Assembly: GCA_028274465.1 (NCBI GenBank)
Contig: CM051458.1
Location: 100,518,855 to 100,582,854, forward strand
Length of the DNA stretch: 64,000 nt
DNA from: Plantago ovata
Taxonomy: Eukaryota; Streptophyta; Magnoliopsida; Lamiales; Plantaginaceae
Reading direction: 5' to 3'
Part shown: piece after piece, positions 1 through 11,600 of the stretch
Layout: each line of letters opens with the position of its first letter
How positions within the stretch are numbered: the first letter of the stretch is position 1
Position numbers and translations under genes: made by a program
The notes under the pieces: model-generated
Databases searched by the model: none
Told to the model about the DNA's origin: nothing
The model's input: the letters and a program-made list of their open reading frames with translations, nothing else

Positions 1-3000
1 TATCTGCAGTGAGTAAAACCAAGTGATCACTTGTGTAACTTAAAAAGAGTAAGAAATTTAATACAAACTGAATGATGAGCGGCACATACGGCTAGAGTTG
101 TAAGCAAGATTAGCAGCTGACAAGAGTTCTTCATGGTCATCTTCTGATTCACCTAAAAAGCACAATATTATAAAAATATTAAAAATAAGCAATTCAGACA
201 GACAAATCAGCCCGGAGTTTCACTTTTTCTTTTCCCTCTGTTAACACATTTAAGTAGATGTAATTTACACTGATTAATTAATCGCTTGCTCAAAATAAAA
301 TCTGGTCAAGAGAGAGAAACATTTTGTGGATTGACAAGATCCTGCAACAATCTGGACAATAATTCATAGGATCTCAAGAACAATGTTTCTAAGCTGCATA
401 TGCTACTAGCAGGTTCATGGGATGCTCGGAATAAGAATATTTTCTGATAATAGGTAATCCAACAAGAAGATGTCCTGTACTTATCAAAAATCAACGAAAA
501 CCTTGCTTTTGGCAGGAAAGGGTGTGACTTGTGAAATTCCCCTACTAGGTATCAGCTTGGTTTTTTAAGCTATCTGAGAAAGAATTATGTTCACTTTTCC
601 TCTTTGGCTTCACAGGTTTGAGGTAATAGTAAAACCATTTACACTACATTTTCATTTCCCCTTTCAAAGACCGAAAAGCAAAAAATAAAACAAGATTTAC
701 CACTACAATCAGGTGAGCTGCCTTTTGCCACATGGCTAAGACGAGAAAAGCCTTTCCTTTCTGAGAGCTTTTTTAACGGACGGCCTGATTTACTGCAAAC
801 AAACATTTAAAAAAAAAACATTAAACATACGAGAAAGAAAATGATTAACAAAGAAGAGTTCTGCTGCTAGCCCAAAAAAATCGTGCATCACCTTCCATTT
901 TTCTCTGTACCAGTCCGTGCATTTCGTGAAGGCTTGGTTGAAGGTAAATCCAATTTCTCTCTTGTTGGTGAAACACTAGACCTGGAAAATGGTGATACCC
1001 TACCATTACGCCCATGTCTCCTTGCACTATCAGTAGTTTCTTCAGTAGTCATAATTTTATTTTTTTTCATGGGGATATGTGAAGACCCAATAGTCTGGCC
1101 CGCATGTGTGACCTTTTCCTCCATATTTACACTGGCCATACCTTTTTCCTTTATTCTGTTTTCACCAGCGCCAGATTCTTCACTTTCAGACAAGCGCGCT
1201 GGAGATGGAGCATTGTCAACTTTTACTTTGAAATTTTGGTTTCCATTAGCATTAGCGGCCTTTGACAGAAGAGCAGAGTTAGCTGCGCCCGTGCTAAACC
1301 GGGAACCAAAATCAGAAGGAGAGCCTCCTTCAGGTTGCATTTGTGCTTCATCATGGTTTGATACAGGTGTAAGGTTCGTCCTCCTTGGACGAGAAATCTT
1401 CTGTGGCCTCTGACCACCCCATTGAGTTATTGGTTGGGAAGATGGTCCTGTTGACATAGCACGCTTTCGGCCGTTAGGGGCACTAATTGGAGGTGTTTTG
1501 TTTAAACCCGGGGCAGGTTCCCAGCTTTCAAGAGTCCCAGGAACACGGGGAATATTAACAGCCGTGTTAGCTGCAACAATCGAGCCATTTCGTGGAGTCC
1601 TTGAAGCCTTTCCTTTTACAATTGGACCAGGACAAACAGGATGGTTATCCTCACGATTATTTAACCTAATAAAATAGGCAACCATTAAAATTCATCAAAA
1701 CCATGAGTTGAAAAAAAAAATATTGGGCAAGGAAGATAGATCACGCAAAGAAAAAAATAATTGATGCCGCAGATTCACAAATTCCTGCAAGAAATGAAAG
1801 GCACATACTTGACGTTTAATTTCCCTATGGCCCGCTCCTTGATCGGTCCGGTAGATAGATCACGTGTGAGCACAGATTTTTCTAGTTCACTTTTCAACGT
1901 TGCCCGGGCAGTAGAACCAACAGGAGACGATGATGATGATGATGGAGGATCTAATTTGTTACTGCCGCCATAAGCCCCTGACCTGTGAAACAAGTTTCAA
2001 AGTGTGAAATTTGTATACCATCACAAAGAATCATTGATCCCAAGCACATTATAACAGCAACAATATGACCAGACAAAGGTATATTTCAACTAGAAGACGA
2101 AAAAAAAAAAAGCTAATTGAACACCTTGACCAGATAACAAACACAATTTAAAGGAAATAACCAGGAATAAACAATAATAACAGGAAATACACCATACAGC
2201 AGCTTAATCGAAAATATTCCAAGGAGAAGTGATTAACCTATGACACTGAAGCTCTAGTATGGACGGAATTTGCACATAATATCAAACTTAAAACCATACA
2301 ATTAGAGAATCTGTCTCAAATCTAAAATCCGCACACACCCAGATTGTAGGTTTCTTTCATGTGAATTTCAAATACAGAAACATCTACCGACAATAAATTA
2401 GGGACTCAACAACAGTGCACCTACCCATGTCATGTGCCTATCTTAGTAGTGAAATTAAACATACAATATGTTAGCTTCTAGAGAGGCTGAATGGATGATT
2501 GCTCTGAAAGATAGACTTCCAAATAGTCAAACAAATGTGCTGAATTTGTCACAGCCCAAGTGGAACTCACTAGAATGTGCATACGCAGTTATGCCTTGGA
2601 ATTACAGGATTATTCAGTATACTTCTGAATTTAGTGAGTACTATAGTGACAGCATTGAGTAATTTGTTTAAAAACCCTAAGCTTCAAAAATAGAACATAA
2701 ATAAACAAGAGGAACATAAGGATTATGAAGATTTATAAAGTCTAGTCAAAACAGAGAACCTCCTTCACTATTAGGATTGCTTACTTCTGTCCTGTATTTC
2801 AGATAGCATGCATTTTGATTATGTGAGACAGCCCAAACATTTACGAAAAGGAGTGTTACACCACTGAAACTAGATCTTAAACAGTGTAGGCTGTTGCACC
2901 AGTTACAAATAATTGCTGAAAATATACGCGACTAGACTGTTTTATTTTATTTTATTTTTAACTAGACAGCCACTCATATATACCCAGGAAATAAGGTACA

Positions 3001-4549
3001 ACAAAATCTCCATCTGAATAATATAATTAGAAAAATACACCGAACTTACCTGAAAGTATGAGGGGAATCACCAGTCTGCATGCCGGATTCGCTAGAAAGC
3101 TTATTCATTGTTCGTTTTAGTTCCCCATCATTATCAACAGATCTTGAAAAAACAGTACCAACTGAGCGTTTCCTTTTCATTTTCTTATCCCAACCTTCTG
3201 CAGCAGCTGGCAATCTCCTTATTTTCTCCTCGGCCACATCAGGATCTACGGTTTCTTTAAGCGAGTCTCTTTCTTTTGACACAGGTGATGGTTGCCGCAT
3301 CATTCCATTGTTCCGGCTTTCTGCCTGAAAAAGACGACAAGACTAGTAAATTGTTATGAAGTGTTGGACTGAAATAGCGGAGAAGTCACTCTCCAGGGTA
3401 AAATAATTGCGGAATCTAATTTGACATATACGACAGGCATTTCCCAAGTTAGTGCAAAGACCTATGATTTTCACTATCAACCTCTCCCAACCTAGTACAC
3501 TATGATATATCACAATGGACTAAATAGTGAAGTAAAATTGTATCAATCATCAGTCCAGCAAATATAGCATTTTGGAACACAGTAGCTGAATTTTTAATAG
3601 ATAAACAAGCATTAGCACGTAAATGCAGAAAATGCTAAAGTTGCAATTAAATAAGTTCGAACCCGAGGATCAGTGACAGATGTCCGTGCGCGCTTATTCA
3701 GAACACCGTTCTTAGGCCGATCATCAAATTTCTGAATTCCAAGTTCTGAAGTATTACGATTTAACTGAGATCCAATCTTGACTGTAGAACCACTAGATCG
3801 TTCACTAGTCAATAGCTCTTTCCTCTGTGGCTTCTTAGAGGACATAACCACCTCGAATTTGCTCAGCTTATTCAAATGCTCGTCCAACTTCCTTGCTCTA
3901 TCACTATTAAGAGAAAAATATTGTGAACGTTTCAAAAGACCAATAAAGAAAATATACTACGAGTTTATGTTTTTAGGCAATAATTAGATATTTTCATAGG
4001 GCACAACAGAAAACATTATAGAGAAAAACCAAGTGTTGACTGCTCGAATAGGTATGTCGGAAACCTTAATATGTACTTAAACAATATGAAAACCACAGAA
4101 TTAATGGCAGCAATGGGTAGGAAATATTTTTACCTGGCCTTAACACATGTATCTTGCACAGTTGCTCTTAGTCGTTTCAACTCATCCACAGACCCCGGAG
4201 GTGAATTCTTGGGATGACTAGCAACATAAGTGTTTTCTTCTGAACCATTGACAACAGAGAAACTAAGAACCCTTCTTAAATCACTGGGTCGTGCATATTT
4301 CTGATCACCAAGAACAATTGGTTCCAGCATCAAGCATTGTGACAATACAGGCACATCTCCCAGTGAAGTAACAAATGCTCTCGAGTTTGCCTTTCCAGAA
4401 CCAAAGCTCCGGCTTTCTACAGCATCTCTGAAGCTAGCTGACCTATCCATAGAAGGACCAGAATATCCTCTTTGACCATTCTGGTAACTCCCTACAGGAC
4501 CAGACTCAGGGCTGGGAGGTGTCAAATCGAGTTTCGCAGTCCCAGCCAT
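1..4549 (-). CDS. SRRM2-like nuclear protein of the At2g19390/At4g29790 family, partial at the left edge
   Basis: Coding exons in gene order are 4549-4134, 3897-3663, 3324-3050, 1982-1809, 1665-892, 792-701 and 152 to about 69 (donor at 69 or 90). A candidate acceptor (CTGCAG) then leaves three bases of the next exon at 3-1. Phases agree across every listed junction. About 665 residues are visible, beginning MAGTAKLDLTPPSPESGP. The protein is Ser/Arg/Lys-rich and low in complexity. It contains the family stretches RARKLDEHLNKLSKFE, LNKRART, a GRPLKKLSERK block and DDHEELLSAAN, which I recognise from a plant family annotated as serine/arginine repetitive matrix protein 2-like. No enzymatic domain is visible. 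The family function is poorly defined, and a nuclear role linked to RNA or chromatin is inferred from composition only. The C-terminal third lies outside the window. Confidence 0.8.
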
Positions 4550-5300
4550 TATAAGGATGCAGAATGCATACCCAAATAGCACCTTTGTTTAAAATATCGC
4601 AGCTGCCTGTAACAAGCTAGCAGAAACCTAGCTGCATTTAAGTCGTCAAGATAATAAACATCAGCAAGCATCCAATCAAATCAATAAATCAAAGCAAAAA
4701 ATGCATAACTTAGATCGAACAATTGTAAAAAACTGCACCACCAACAAGATCAAATATTCAAGCACCGTACCGCATGAACCAACTGATAATTCGACGAGGT
4801 ACATAAATTTTGAGAAAAATAACCTCTACAAAGGGAAGGTGTCCAGCACCTTTAAGAGCATTTTAATATATATACATATATAAGAACCCAAAATTCAATC
4901 AATTAGCTAAAACACCCAATACGCACCCATGGGAAAACAATAATTAGGAGAATTTAAAGTATTCCTGCCCATCAAAAATCTCAAAAGCACATGAACTGCG
5001 AATTATCCAATTTACAGCAAAATAAGGCCAAGTGAGAAGCGTTACAAGGATCAGACAAACTTCAAACAGCTCAATTGAACACTGAAAAACCCTAACATCC
5101 CAAACCCGTAACTAGGGTTTTCATCAAGATTTCGTCAAATTCAGCACTAATTCATAAAATTGAACACGGAACCGTGAAGAGGAGCCGAGCAACTAACCTG
5201 CATTCGATGATCAAGCGGAATCGAAGAGGAAGCCGCGATAGATGGAGTAGCACTGTAGAGAGAGAAAATGTGAAAGCTCGAGGAGAAAGGGAAACAGCGA
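4550..5300 (-). promoter_or_regulatory. 5' leader and first intron of the SRRM2-like gene
   Basis: A purine-rich stretch at about 5170-5290 (AGAGAGAGAAAATG-type on the plus strand, CT-rich on the coding strand) looks like a transcribed leader. An intron probably separates it from the ATG exon, whose 5' end lies near 4580. The leader contains an ORF of about 64 codons on the minus strand, which I treat as leader sequence and not a gene. No clear TATA box was found, and the transcription start was not determined. Confidence 0.4.
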
Positions 5301-5959
5301 CTGTAATAAGAAATTCTGTACTTTGTTTTCTTTTTTTGTGCGTCACTGAATATTTTTGAGAAAGAAATATAAAATTTTGCGGGTCGAAAGTGGAAAGGGG
5401 GAAAGGAACCGGAATATAAGAGCCCTGAAATTTAGGGATCTTTTTTGAAGAAATAGGTTCTATGTGGGCGTGTTGAAATTGGAGTTAATATTTACGACTC
5501 ATCATCATCGTATAACGAAAAAATTCTGATGTTAATGTTTTGTTGAAGGAAAAAACGAATTTATTTTTGTTCCATTACTTCATTTTAGTTCAGCTTAAAT
5601 TTATTTAATTATACTGTATATTACAAATAAATTCAATTTAATTATATATATTACATTTAATTCACTTCAAAATTATTTGGAGGAAAAGAAGAGATTTTCG
5701 TTTCAGTTTGTTTTTTACCGTAAAGACTATTATAAAATTTAATAGTATTGTTTTTTTGTTAAAGAAACCTTCATATATGTTAACATAACATTAGAGGTAC
5801 TACAAGTTTAACAGGGGTTAATAGAACCACCGTACTAGAACTACAACAAGAACTAGCTACTAATCTGGATACACCATTGTACAATCATGTTGCACAAAAC
5901 TAGACAGCCAAGCATGACATTTATCTCGAATATAAAATCTACATAGTTATTATTGATCT
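5301..5959. other. AT-rich intergenic spacer
   Basis: Upstream flank of the SRRM2-like gene. It consists of AT-rich runs with no ORF, repeat or RNA gene that I can support. Confidence 0.5.
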
Positions 5960-6605
5960 ACCATGTTAACACCTCAGTTATCCAACTGAGCTAAAGCTTG
6001 CATGCTTTTATCAATTTGAGTTGCCAAAACATCAATTCCAAACTTTGATAAAGCATTGGCAGGTTAATTTGCTTCCCTGTATATCCAAATACCTTGCAAA
6101 TTTGAAAATTGTCTATAATATTGAGTACTTCATCAAGCAACCCCTGCTTCAATTGAACCATTGAGCTCCTCCTATTACATAAAAACATAAAAAGGCAAAT
6201 ATAATGTGAGTCCACCTAAATGTGCACCTAGAGATTCCCATATGTATTGCAAGTAACAAGCCATGTTTAAGAGCTTGTAATTCTGCCATGTTGTTTGTAC
6301 AATAGCCTATATACGCACTGTCTGCTCTAACAAACTGTCATGCAGCATTCTGAAACAAAATACCAATACATGCCTTCCCTGGAGTGCCATGTGAAGAGCC
6401 ATATGTGTTCATGCAGAGGAAATCTTGTGTTGGTGGGATCCATTTGCATAGTACAGTTTTTTATACTCATTCAACTGCAACATATCTTTGTGAACCCTAA
6501 TAAAGTGTTTGTGTAGTGGTTGTCCTGTGAAGTCAGTGTGCCTAAATATAACTTCATTCCTATGAAACCAAACTAACCAAAAGAAAATATCTAACTATGA
6601 ATTTA
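5960..6605 (-). pseudogene. Decayed LINE-associated RNase H (RVT_3-like) fragment
   Basis: Read on the minus strand from about 6600 downward, the translation begins FWLVWFHRNEVIF, typical of the linker after a plant LINE reverse transcriptase. It continues with WIPPTQDF, NTYGSSHGTPGKACIGI and CTNNMAELQALKHGLLLAI. These match the plant non-LTR retrotransposon RNase H signature (WxPPxxxxxKxNxDGSSxGNPGxAGIG and NNxAELxAL). In-frame stops interrupt it near 6350 and 6150. The first catalytic Asp (NxDG) is replaced by Tyr (NTYG). No reverse transcriptase body is present nearby, so this is an old 5'-truncated relic. Confidence 0.7.
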
Positions 6606-7369
6606 ATAGTGTTGTTAATCATTGATCAATTACATTTTTCCTTTTTAAATCTAATAACAAATTAACATTTTCACTAAATCTCTTTTTGTCATAAATATTT
6701 TAGTTAAATTATTATTATGTATCTCTTAAAAGCATAGAGTATATATTTTTTTGCCCTTTGAGTTTTAATGGTTTGTGCAGATTACCTCATATGGCATATG
6801 TATGATTTACCTCTTGAAGTCTTAAATTCCATGCATTTTTTAACACCAATTTGCATTTGTGTTATTACAACCTTAAGCTTTAAATTAGCTGCAAATACAA
6901 ACGTTTAATTTTACTAGTAGCAGCATCATTTACAATGAGTAAGTTCACTAAATTGTAGAATTAGATTTCAAATTTAAAGGTGGTAATATTGTGCATATTA
7001 AAAACTTGAAACATGGTCACATACAAAGTTAATTTTAAGAGGTCAAACTGAGGGAATTTAAACCTGTATTAGCTTTAAGTAGCTTATATGTGGTCCAAAC
7101 TTTTGTGTTGACATCTGCACACAATCTCTTTTAACCGAAGATGAACACATATTTAGATCATAAGAAAATTATTTGATTTTTATTTTGTACAATTCTTGTT
7201 ACGATTCATACAAAAATTAATAAAAGTTTAAAAAAAACTTGTTGCGTGTATTTTATATGACTAAGACTAAATAAACAATACTAGTTTCAAAACTTCAATG
7301 AGAAAATTCATTAGTAAATTTGCTTTTACACAATTATCAATTATTAATGTGTATCTTATAGTGGAGTTA
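6606..7369. other. AT-rich intergenic spacer
   Basis: Downstream flank of NUP1 beyond the repeats. Nothing recognisable on either strand. Confidence 0.5.
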
Positions 7370-7545
7370 TAAGAGTGACAGAATGGTAAGGGTGTTAGAG
7401 CACATGAGAGGTTGGAGGTTGGAATCCCTAAGGATACATAAGATGATATAGACGAATTTGAAGTTATAAGGTTGTAAAGTATGTAACGTAGGAATAGGAA
7501 GTAGAGTAGACTTAGATTTGACCGTTTAAGAAAAAAAAATATGTA
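7370..7545 (+). mobile_element. Possible degenerate SINE
   Basis: A B-box-like GGTTGGAATCCC sits about 35 bases after a weak A-box-like segment (GGTAAGGGTGTTAG). The segment ends in TTTGACCGTTTAAG followed by an A-rich tail, as in tRNA-derived plant SINEs. No target-site duplication was identified. It is not a functional tRNA gene. Confidence 0.45.
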
Positions 7546-7799
7546 TCTTATAGTGTCTGAGACTTGCCGTTGATTATGTAGCAATAAAAAGTGTCAAATG
7601 AAATAAAGAAATGGACCAGACTTAAAAGAAAAGAAAAACAAAAAGAAGTAAGTGGAAGGGAGAGTGTGGTTAGACAATGGTTTAGAGCAAGTCTTACTAA
7701 TGATAATGATCATTTTCCGAAACAAATAGGAAAATTAGTACAAAATGAGTGAATGCCGCCAATTCCTAACCGATCAATTGGAGTAGATACGAGGGAACT

Positions 7800-8477
7800 C
7801 ATCTTTAGGGGAGGGGGGGAAGAGCTCTGCATTAATGGGGGATAAAAAGAATATGGCACTCCAGAATCAAATATACACACACGGGCGGAACCAGAAATTA
7901 TTGATCGGGAGGCGAACATCATTTTCTAAAAGTTCGGGGGACGAAAAGTTAAAAACTCATAAAAAATTCTTTTAAAATTTTTGAAAAATCATATATTCCT
8001 TCTAAAAAAAATTTTTTGGGGGAGGAGGCCCCCGCCGGCCCCTTGTTCCGCCCCTGTATACACATGCAGAGTGACAGATCTGGGAATTAATGAAAGATAC
8101 TACAGCAAACAAGAAGCTAGCGCTTAAACAGGCGTCTTTTCATAAAAACAGTAAACATTTCTTTTATGTTACACACATAGAATACATAATATAAAAGAAA
8201 AACTACACAACTCCACGACCCAATAGTCGGAGCATCTTCAGGGGAAGACCTCTGCAGTAATAGGGGATAAAAAGAATATGGTGCTCCAGAATCAGATATA
8301 CACATGCAGAATGACAGATCCGGGAATTAATGAAAGATACTACAGCAAACAAGAAGCTAGCGCTTAAACAGGCGTCTTTTCATAAAAACAGTAAACATTT
8401 CTTTTATGTTACACACATAGAATACATAATATAAAAAAAAACTACACAACTCCACGACCCAATAGTCGGAGCATTGA
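7800..8477. repeat. Tandem segmental duplication (~245 bp unit) downstream of NUP1
   Basis: Unit 2 (about 8233-8477) repeats unit 1 (about 7800-8232) almost base for base. Shared blocks include GGGGATAAAAAGAATATGG, GAAGCTAGCGCTTAAACAGG and CTCCACGACCCAATAGTCGG. Unit 1 is longer because it contains the MITE at 7880-8056 plus its target duplication. The array lies just beyond the 3' end of the NUP1 coding region and may be part of its 3' UTR or flank. Confidence 0.85.
7880..8056. mobile_element. 177-bp hAT-type MITE
   Basis: The terminal inverted repeats are CACGGGCGGAACCAG at the left and CAGGGGCGGAACAAG (reverse complement) at the right. Both sides are flanked by the exact 8-bp duplication TATACACA (7872-7879 and 8057-8064). 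The 8-bp TSD and CA-starting ends indicate the hAT superfamily. The paralogous unit at about 8295 carries a single TATACACA with no insertion, so the empty site is preserved next door. There is no coding capacity. Confidence 0.85.
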
Positions 8478-8654
8478 CCAGAGCTAATCTAACAATAGCA
8501 ATCTTCATATCCAGAATCCTCATCCAACACTGCACTTTTCAAAATTTTGCTAAATGTAAAAAGAAGAGAAAAACAAAAACTGTAACCAACATATACCACT
8601 TATCAGGCCCAAAGCCTATGCATGCCAGAATTACAACTAAACCACCCATTTGCT
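8478..8654 (-). other. Probable 3' UTR of NUP1
   Basis: Sequence immediately after the NUP1 stop codon (8657-8655, minus). It is AT-rich and has no ORF. The polyadenylation site is not determined. Confidence 0.4.
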
Positions 8655-11600
8655 TCACTTCTTCCTGTTCTTGGTTTTAGAAACGGAAATCCTTCGTCTA
8701 TTGCCCTTATCACCACCAGTGCCCAAAGAGAAGCTCCCACCAGCATTAAATTCAAGACTGCCTGATGCCTGGAATGGACTTGGGTTAACTGCAGTAGCCT
8801 GATTTGGTTGACCACCAAATGAGAAAGGACTGGCCTGCTGCACAGGTGCTGATTGTCCAAACATGAAACCTGATTGAGTAAGAGAGGGTGCCGGTTGACC
8901 AAATATGGGTGCGGGCGACTGGGGAACTGCAGGTTGAGCCGCCTGTTGACCAAATATGGGTGTGGGCGCCTGGGAGATTGCTTGTTGACCAAATAAAGGT
9001 GTGGGTGACAGGGACACTGCCTGTTGACCAAATATAGAAGCTGCTGTCTGGGAGACTGCTTGTTGACCAAATAATGGCACAGATGACTGCACTGGATCCT
9101 CTGCCATGCTATCTTCTGCATTCATCTGATCATTATTGCCTGGAGATGCTCCAAAGCCAGGAGTGGGGGTGCCAAATACAGCTGGGGTAGAGGTGGTAAA
9201 TGAAAAGATAGGACCAGTTGCTGAACCAGTAGGTGTGGATGAAGTTGCAGGTGTGGACATAGCACCAAATTTAAATCCAGTGGATGGAGTTGAAGGAAAT
9301 GCTGAGGCAAAAGCAGGTGCTGCGGAGCTTTGAAAAGAACCAAATACATTAGCACTGCTTGAAGTAGTTGAGCTTACTGCTGCAGAGGAAGATGTGGAAT
9401 TTCCACCAAAGTTGAACGGAGAAGTTCCAGTGCCGAAGGAGCTGGTGGTATTGAAAGCGGGGGCAGGAACTGGATTGTTGCCAAATACGAATGTTGATGA
9501 GGTTGCAGCAGGAGTAGATCCAACTGTATTGGTTGAAGTAGATGAACTGAGGCCAAAAGTGAATACTCCAGGAGAAGTATTGTTGTTGGAGCTAATTGCA
9601 TTGGAGTCCGCAGCAGTAGTAGAACTTGAGCCAAATTTGGCCATGCTAGGTGGGGGCCCACTAATAGGGGCGGTATCAGCAGTGCCATTCAATGAGGCAG
9701 GGGACGGACCTAACTGGAATGTAGGTTTTGGATTAGAAGTTTGTGAGTTGGAGAAAGAACTAAAAGGTGTGCTACTGAATGATGTGGATGAAATCGACTG
9801 AGCAGATGAGCCCTGTGGCACTGTTTCAACACCAGTGGTGACAGATTTATTTGTACCACTGAATACAGAGCCTTGCAGATTATTCAGTGATGGAGAAGCT
9901 AGCCCAAATGTACTGCTCCCAGAGTTTGTTGCTGCAAATGCTGGAACAGTGAAATCTGAACTGCCAAAGCTTTTATCCTTCTCAGTTTTGGTTTTTGAAT
10001 CTGATGCAGATATGTTAGCTGTAGATGCTGTAACTGGAGATGATGGATCCGTTGAGCCAAATTTAAAAACAGGTCCGCCTAAAGCTGTGGGTGCCGCAGT
10101 AGTACCAAATATGCTCCCAGTGGAGGTGCCTGATTTGCTACCAGTGCCAGCAGAGGGAAAATCTGCAATGCTTGTTGAAGAGTTTGAAAGGACAGTAACT
10201 CCTGCGGATACCTGGTTTTCATTGTTAGCAGAAGGTGAAGTGAATGAGAAGCCAGGAGGTTTTGAACCAAATGGTCCATTTGATGCAGCAAGAATAGAAT
10301 CTGGTTCCACATTTTTTTCTGCAGACTTGTTAACATTCAGAGTGCCATCATCAGACTCGGCAGTTTTAAACTGAGATCCATTAGGGGTAGCTGCACTGAA
10401 GCTGTACATAAAATACACATCAATTAGACAGGAATTGTTAAAATTACCAAAACGAGAAAAAGATTAAATCATGATGTCACCACAATATGAAGCAAAAATA
10501 ATTCAACAAACCCATGCAATGCAAACCGTACTTAGTGTCATGTCATGGCCATGAAAAACTTACCAAACAACTTAAGCAAGTAAAATAATGTCTTGCAGTA
10601 AATTACCTGTTGGTGCTATCCAGTTTAGCAACATGCATTTTGCTACTGGATTCTAAAGGTAAGGTAGGAACTTCATCACCAACTTTAGAGCTAAAGCTGA
10701 ACAGCGGGGGAGGATTATCTTTAGGTTTGTCAAATGAAGTGGAAGGAGGAGAAAGAACTGCTTGTGAAGCTTTACCTGCTTCTTCTGAAGCAGGGAATGC
10801 AAGTCCAATACTACCTTCTCCAGTTTTTGCAGAATCAGAACCACCAACCTCAGTTGTTTTGCCCAATACAACACTGGAGATTTCTACCGATTTTGGGCTA
10901 GCAGCAGGAAGGTTGCTTTCCATGGGAGGCACCCCTGCTCGTCCATTCCTATCAGTTGCTTGTATTAGTGCAGAACCATTGTGATGCACATCATCATCCA
11001 GCTCAAAAGAATCCTAAAATAGGGCAAGGATATCAACAAACAATATTAATTGAAAATGAATCTTATTAATTTAAATATGTGACCGTAAAAGCACAGAATA
11101 TATATTTCAATTGATGTAGGGTTTAACAGAACATAAATCCCAGGAGACCATTACCATTTAGGCAGTCATCCCAAATTATTTTGGAAAAATAGAAGCTACA
11201 AGTATCGAATAATAGTAACGGTAATGAATTAGAAGTGCTTAGTGTTGGCAAAAACAGTCACCGGAAATGGTTAGAACTTAAAGCACAAGTAACTGGAAAA
11301 CACTTACTAGCACAGTGGGCAAGTATACAACACCCAAATAAATCAAACGAAATAGATATAGGAACATCGAAGAGCTAATTCGTACTTAAATAGCATATAG
11401 GGGCTAATATGACATATTCAAAAGAACTCCCATGAACCACAAAGCAAGTGGAACTTGAATGGTGAAATCAAATCACTCAACTCTAAATTCAAATTTGATA
11501 GAAATCCACCTGATAGTGCATCAGAAAATCACACATTTGATTAATAAACGAGAGTGAAAAACATGTACCTCTTGAGCACTCATCCGAAAAGCTCTCTTCT

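Noticed and set aside
883-1413. Long plus-strand ORF of 176 codons
   Set aside because: It is antisense to the largest exon of the SRRM2-like gene, whose frame is supported by splice phase and family motifs. The antisense frame is a composition effect.
5152-5359. Small ORFs on both strands near 5.2 kb
   Set aside because: They fall in the probable 5' leader of the SRRM2-like gene and lack family features.
9394-10374. Plus-strand ORFs of 135 and 179 codons
   Set aside because: They mirror the Ser/Thr/Gly/Pro-rich FG exon of NUP1. Such codons rarely give antisense stops. No family or start context is visible.
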